From: Burhinus oedicnemus
Lineage: Eukaryota > Chordata > Aves > Charadriiformes > Burhinidae
Reading direction: 5' to 3'
Length of the DNA: 64,000 bases
Assembly (NCBI GenBank): GCA_008921705.1
Contig: VFFE01007645.1
Span: forward strand, 704,456 to 768,455
Shown: piece after piece, positions 58,959 to 64,000 of the stretch
Numbering within the stretch: the first letter of the stretch is position 1
How the letters are laid out: every line of letters starts with the position of its first letter
Notes under the pieces: model-generated
Seen by the model: only the letters and a program-made list of their open reading frames with translations
The model's database searches: none
What the model was told of the DNA's origin: nothing
Position numbers and translations under genes: made by a program

Positions 58959-61435
58959 CTTTGCCATCCATTCCTCCCAAAACAAGAAGGGAGAATAAAT
59001 CCAGAGCCAGTTGCTAGTGGTGACTGACCAATATTGCAACATCATCTCTAGAGGTAATAATAAGCTCCTGTCGTCTTTCATTCTGCAGAAACACAGACTC
59101 AGCGCTGACGTTCACCCCCTCCATGGTGGAGCAGGGCAGTGGGTTTGCACCAGGCACGGTGCACACCTTTTGGGGAGGGGGGAACAAGCCATGAGGAACA
59201 ACAAGGTGCAGGTCACCTTTGAGCTAGTCAAATAATCACACGTGTGTGGTTCACCTGAGAGGCTTGTGCCCCTTAAAACCACTCTACAGCCACCATGAAG
59301 GGCTCCAAGAGCGCTCATCGTGGTCGCACCAGTACGTCAGTTGTTGCATGAGAAGAAGCACAGCGCAGGAACTTTCTCTCTTGCAGGAATTACAACATGA
59401 CAGCACACCCCATTCCCGTGAGAAGTACCAGGGATTTATGCTTCTCCCGGTGGATTTGCTGCCGCTGCAGCCGTGCTCTAGAAGCCCCATGCAACGTTGT
59501 CTGCAGCGCTGGATCAGCAGCGGCATTTCCTGGAGCACCTGCGTTTTTCTTGGAGGTCTCTCATCTCCATACTGACCAGACCTGATGTTGCTTATCTTCG
59601 GTGATTAGATCAGCTCCTATCTGGAAAGAAAGATATAAAAACATACCATTCTACACCATCTCGAACGACCTGCCAGGAAGCAGTTTATTTATAAGTCCCA
59701 GACGCTCAATCTACTGTGTAGATATGTGCAAGCAGGCAGGTGCAGGTTTAGCAGGAAAGCCCCCAGTGCAGCGCTTTAACCCTGCTGTCACCCGTTCACA
59801 TTAACAGGGAGGGTCGCACGCTCCACCGCATTGCTCGGGGCCACCTGGCAGCTGCCCAGTCTCTTTTGCCACTGTTTTGGTGGTGGCCACATACATCCTG
59901 GCTAGCAGAACGGGGTTGTCACACCTCTTACTGCCATCACCTTCTGGGTGCTTGGGTGAAATAAGGTGTCACCTGAGTCAGGCTTTTAAAAACAGCCCTT
60001 GAATAAAAACCAGGACCAGATATCGGATGGTGCAAGACTGTCTGTCAGTGCCAACACCTACTGCTGCCTTTGCGTGGAGGCAAACACATGAACCACCAGC
60101 CCAGACTGCACCATCTGGGGCAGCTCCCAGAACATCACTCCACCATAACCAGCCACCACTTCTCTTCCCTGAAGAAGTCAAACAGCCACTGAAAACTGCA
60201 ATAACATCACTGAAGCAAGTAGGACCGTGCCAGTTTACCTCGGCTGAGCACTTAGTCCAAGCATCCACGACTGCATCCTGCGTGAGGCAAAGCCTTCCTT
60301 GCAGTAGCGGTGTCTGCGTGCGCTGCTCGGGCCATCCGGCGGCTCTGTTTGAGAAACAAAGCTGTTTGCAGCTCAAATGTTCGATGCAACGTGATTCCAA
60401 GAAAGGAGCCATCAGTTAAATTGATCTCTACGTCTGAGGAGGAATCTTGGCTGAAATCTTTCCCTGCGAGTCCAACAACAACAGCACATCAGTTACTCCA
60501 GTGGATTTCGTTTCTCAACCCTTTAACATGTAATTCCTGGATAGATGCCCTAAACTGAAAGAGTAAAATACTCTGCTCTCGGCCACTTGAATTGCATAAG
60601 AGTGCATGCCCACTGCTAAGCCGTATACAACTGGTTATTTGTACTCTGCTTGAGACTGCCACAAAGCCTGCAGCCTCAAGGGACCAGTATTTTTATATTG
60701 GTTTTCCTGAACAATTAATATAAATCACTCAGGAAGGACCAAAAAGTAATAGTGCCGGAACCTCTTACTTGGAACTGCCTCATTTAACCAGGTTAACAAT
60801 CATCACACATGAAAATAATATGTAAGAGCTGAAGCTCTGGTGTATGCCTTCGCGATTTTATGGTTGCTTTTTGCATAAGGAGAGGTAAGATCCTACTGGG
60901 CTTGGACACCCCTGGAGACATCCTTTGCTTCGGAGCCTTGGAGTCTTTCGTCCTTTCCCAGGACAGAACAAATCCTTCAGGCACATCTTTTCTGTGTGCC
61001 CTTGATCTAGTATTTGTGCTCTAAATGCATCCTTGCCTTTTCCGAGGGCTGTGAATATCCTGGAGAGTTTACATGGAGGGTCTCCAAATAACAGAAGAAA
61101 TCATTAAGTCAATTTAGTGGGCTGTTGCCTTCTATCACACTTTAACAGGTGTCTGACGGTCTAGTTGCCATTTAGCTAACTGAACAACATATTCAAGGAA
61201 GATGTAGACCTTATCCTCATTTCCTCCTTAGACACCTTAATCATTACTGCAGGAGCCCTTATAAATCCATCAAGGAGAAAACTAGTCAACAGTTGCCACC
61301 CAAATTGTATAGAGAGCAGCCTACCAGGCAGACACGGTAGGAGCTGCCTCTCCCTTTCCTGGGGAGGGCGGGATAAAATTCAGTCCCCAAAACTGGATAG
61401 TAAGGAGGAAGTGAGTCTTCGGCTGCTGTGCCTAC

Positions 61436-61453
61436 TTTTTTTTTTTTTTTTTT
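61436..61453. repeat. Poly-T tract (T18)
   Basis: Eighteen T residues about 20 nt left of the antisense CR1 copy. CR1 does not normally end in poly-A, so this tract is probably unrelated to it. Confidence 0.95.
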
Positions 61454-61471
61454 AATGCATAGAAGTATATT

Positions 61472-61644
61472 ATCATGGAATCACAGAATGGTTTGGGTTG
61501 GAAGCGACTTTAAGGATCGTCTCGTTCCACCCCCCTGCCATGGGCAGGGACACCTCCCACTAGACCAGGTTGCTCCAAGCCCCGTCCAACCTGGCCTTGA
61601 ACACCTCCAGGGATGGGGCAGCCACAGCTTCCCTGGGCAACCTG
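61472..61644 (-). mobile_element. CR1 LINE 3' end (antisense)
   Basis: Left-hand block tcatggaatcacagaatggt then ttgggttggaag is the reverse complement of the CR1 3' end. It continues with ccccctgccatgggcaggga, cacctcccactagaccaggt, tgctccaagccccgtccaac and ctggccttgaacacctccag, stopping after ccctgggcaacctg. It is well preserved, 5'-truncated and immobile. Confidence 0.95.
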
Positions 61645-64000
61645 CCTTGAACTGATGCTTGTAGGAGCAACAGTGCCTTTATCTGCCTGGAATATTTGCA
61701 TTACGGTCCTTCCAGCACCCACCAGTGCTGTGCATCAGCAATGGGCACCCACTTTCCGCATCCTGACAGAAAGATGACGAGGGTCCCTCCATTTCACACT
61801 ACCCACATCTGGGGCTGTCCTGAGCAGCGCCATTTAGTTGAGTGTCATTTAAATCAGACCCACGATACGATTTATTGGTGTGTGTATATATATATATCAT
61901 TAGCTGTGCTGTTAGTCTGCTTTACAAATGTTACTGCTGGTCTTTCTGTAGACAGAAGTGACCCTTTTCCAAAAGATTTCCCTTTCCATACATCAAACAG
62001 TGTGAAGCAACATCCAGTCTTCAGTGTTATATCCCTTCCCAGTGTGCAAGACCTTAACAAACACCTTATCTGATTGGCCATCACACAGGGCATTAGAAAT
62101 CCCTGATTTTCTTTGGGCATTTCTCTTAGTTTTGCTCTTGTCTCAGCTGTATTTGACAGAAAGTATTTCAGGCAGCAGGAAACGTTTAGATGTATTAGAA
62201 CTTCCCTACAGTAAATATGTTTAGTTAACATAGTGATAAAAGAGTAAAGGAGGGTCAGGCTGACACCGGGAGCGCACGGTGCCCCGTTATTCCCATTGTT
62301 AGTAGCTGGTGTCTCAGCCAATTCCTGCAGGGACAAGGGACATGGCTGTGAAACCTAAACAGGGACAGTGTGCAGATAAACCAGATTACCATGTTTCCCC
62401 CGAACAACATCCGCTTGTTAACACAGTTGTAACTGAGTGCATGCCAGCGCATACTATTCTCTCCGACGCTGCGATTTCTTCTACCCCATGCCCAGTTCAG
62501 CTGCGGAGCCTGGCTTCTCCACCCGTCCCTCCTTGCTCCGAAGAAGGGAGGTAGAAGTGGCTCAACAAAGCCAAGCACGGGCCGTAGTTCTGCTTTTCAT
62601 CTTGCTTTTGAAGACTTGCTGCTTAATCTCTTTCTGAACAGGAGCCAGCTCCAAGAAAACAAGGAAGCAAGGTCCTTAGGACAAGATGATGGATGGAGCC
62701 ATGGAGTTCAGAGCACTTTGTTCAGCCACTCAAGTTCTTTCTTTAGATAATGATAAAGTTAACTGGATCAATTTTAGAGCTTTATAACAGCAGAATGACT
62801 ATGGATTGACAAGTCACGAAGTGCATAACCCACTTAGATGTCATCAGGCTGACACAACACAGACTGTACCTGAAATATCCACTTCTCGTATATTTTTAAT
62901 AAACAAATTATCTTGCAGACTACATGTCTTGAATAATACTAAAATCATGGCTTACCTGTTCAATGTTATCCTGTTTATGTTATGTTTATTTTTAATAATA
63001 TCACCACCTACTAACTGGGACGATACTCTGGGACTTCCTAAGTCCATGCCAAAGCGCCCATCAACTACTGTGAGCTGATACTTCTGAGAACGGGAGCAAA
63101 TCCCCATGGAAGTGAATTAGTGTAACTCCATTAGCTTGAATGGAGCTTTATTTTCTCACAGCAAGCAAGTAGCTCCCTCCCTTGGTTTCTGAATTAGTCC
63201 CACATGTAAAGCAGCACCTCTTCAATGAGTTAAATCGACTCATTTTGTTCTGATGCAAAATTGACCATAGAGAAATGGTAGAGACATGTCAAGTTTCATT
63301 AGGCTCTGGGCTCCAAAGACACTTCCCCTTTGCCATGCTTCTCTCCCGTGTGCTCTTCTAGTGAATGTGAAACTAGGAAACCACGGAAGAAGCTGCCACG
63401 GGAGTGTATTGCTCTTGCAACTCGACCAATATTTTACCTGCCCAACTGGAAACCCAGGTGTTCTTCTGAAAGCAGATAGTAGCCCATCATTTTACAGTCT
63501 AATGGTATTTTCAGCCCTTACCAAAATAGACAGGGCTAGAGTGCCCTTACATTTACACTATTTTTATAATTTTTTAATTTCAATGAATAGAGGGTCCTGC
63601 CTCTCAGCAGAGTGAACAGGATCAGAAATGTGTCCACATCATTTTTGCAGTTCAAGGTAAACTTGTTAATTTATGCTGCAAAGGGGCTGGGATATTCTTT
63701 GAAGAGGGCGGTGCTGTATAAAGGACATGCAGACAGCGGTTTCGATGCTAGGCAGCAAGCCAGCATTCCCCTTCAGGTCTGCACCGTGGTTCTCTCCAGA
63801 TCCATCCATTTTTCCCCATTTCCTGCTGTTTGCAATCTCCTGAAAGAAGCCACCAAAAGTGACCATGAAACATAAGTTCACATTTTTAACAGAGCAGTTT
63901 GTGAACGTGAGACATCAAAAGAAATGCAGATATGAAAAAGAAGAAAATTTTGCGATCCACCAGTTGAAAATCTTTAAAATTCCTCGCCATCGAGGTGTAC

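Larger units (their letters stand above)
47960..64000. other. Gene-free sequence, right end
   Basis: No supportable gene. Contents are homopolymer tracts (52015-52029, 54722-54742, 57633-57648, 61436-61453), an (AT)14 microsatellite, an A/C-rich low-complexity run (58816-58901), a perfect 14-bp inverted repeat (58916-58958), a CR1 copy (61472-61644) and an old-repeat-like segment near 63100-63165. The next gene to the right must lie beyond the window. Confidence 0.6.

Noticed and set aside
59285..59351. Small ATG frame MKGSKSAHRG considered as a micropeptide
   Set aside because: Eighteen-odd codons with no ribosome-profiling or conservation support; fully expected by chance.
61436..61660. 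CR1 plus poly-T considered as a processed pseudogene
   Set aside because: The body matches CR1, which lacks a poly-A tail, and the T tract is separated from it by unrelated bases.
62309..62554. Short frame starting MSQPIPAGTRDMAVKPK considered as an exon
   Set aside because: It looked protein-like at first sight but has no family match, and the antisense frame is equally open.

Overview
The window is nuclear DNA from a vertebrate, almost certainly a bird. Two multi-exon vertebrate genes have GT-AG introns, repeats are sparse, and the interspersed elements I can recognise are degenerate CR1 LINE fragments of avian type (about 2039-2222, 30130-30374 and 61472-61644). There are no bacterial-style operons, and no virus or CRISPR array was recognised. 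The species cannot be named from the sequence alone.

The left part (1-8935) is the 3' half of FAM20C, plus strand. FAM20C is the Golgi/secretory-pathway kinase that phosphorylates Ser-x-Glu sites. Five coding exons are present (4347-4527, 5118-5227, 6771-6852, 6945-7004, 7780-8032). They join in one frame to 228 C-terminal residues that carry the catalytic and metal-binding aspartates. Sequence 1-4346 looks like the preceding intron; earlier exons lie to the left of the window. The 3' UTR runs to about 8935 and holds a strong 17-bp inverted repeat.

The middle (8936-33648) is about 25 kb without a convincing gene. It contains CR1 and older repeat relics, simple-sequence tracts and a few GC-rich blocks.

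At 33649-35545 lies a complete three-exon forkhead gene, plus strand, encoding 252 residues. It is recognised as FOXL3, the FOXL2 paralogue known in teleosts as a germ-cell sex-fate switch. The forkhead domain is intact. It is followed by a seven-arginine run, an FSIDYIL motif of the eh1 (Groucho/TLE-binding) type and a C-terminal FWTM. Upstream are a GC-rich and polypurine stretch, an A25 tract and a canonical G-quadruplex pattern.

The right part (35546-64000) is a gene desert after the presumed FOXL3 3' UTR. It has an AT-rich block (46680-47960), ancient amniote repeat relics (including one MIR-like core near 44870), a CR1 copy, an (AT)14 microsatellite and poly-A/T tracts. The two genes share a strand and lie side by side. 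Nothing in the sequence suggests they act in one pathway; their linkage is best read as conserved synteny. I found no wholly new system. The best leads are local: the FAM20C 3' UTR stem, a possible poison exon in FAM20C, and the regulatory architecture and corepressor motif of FOXL3.
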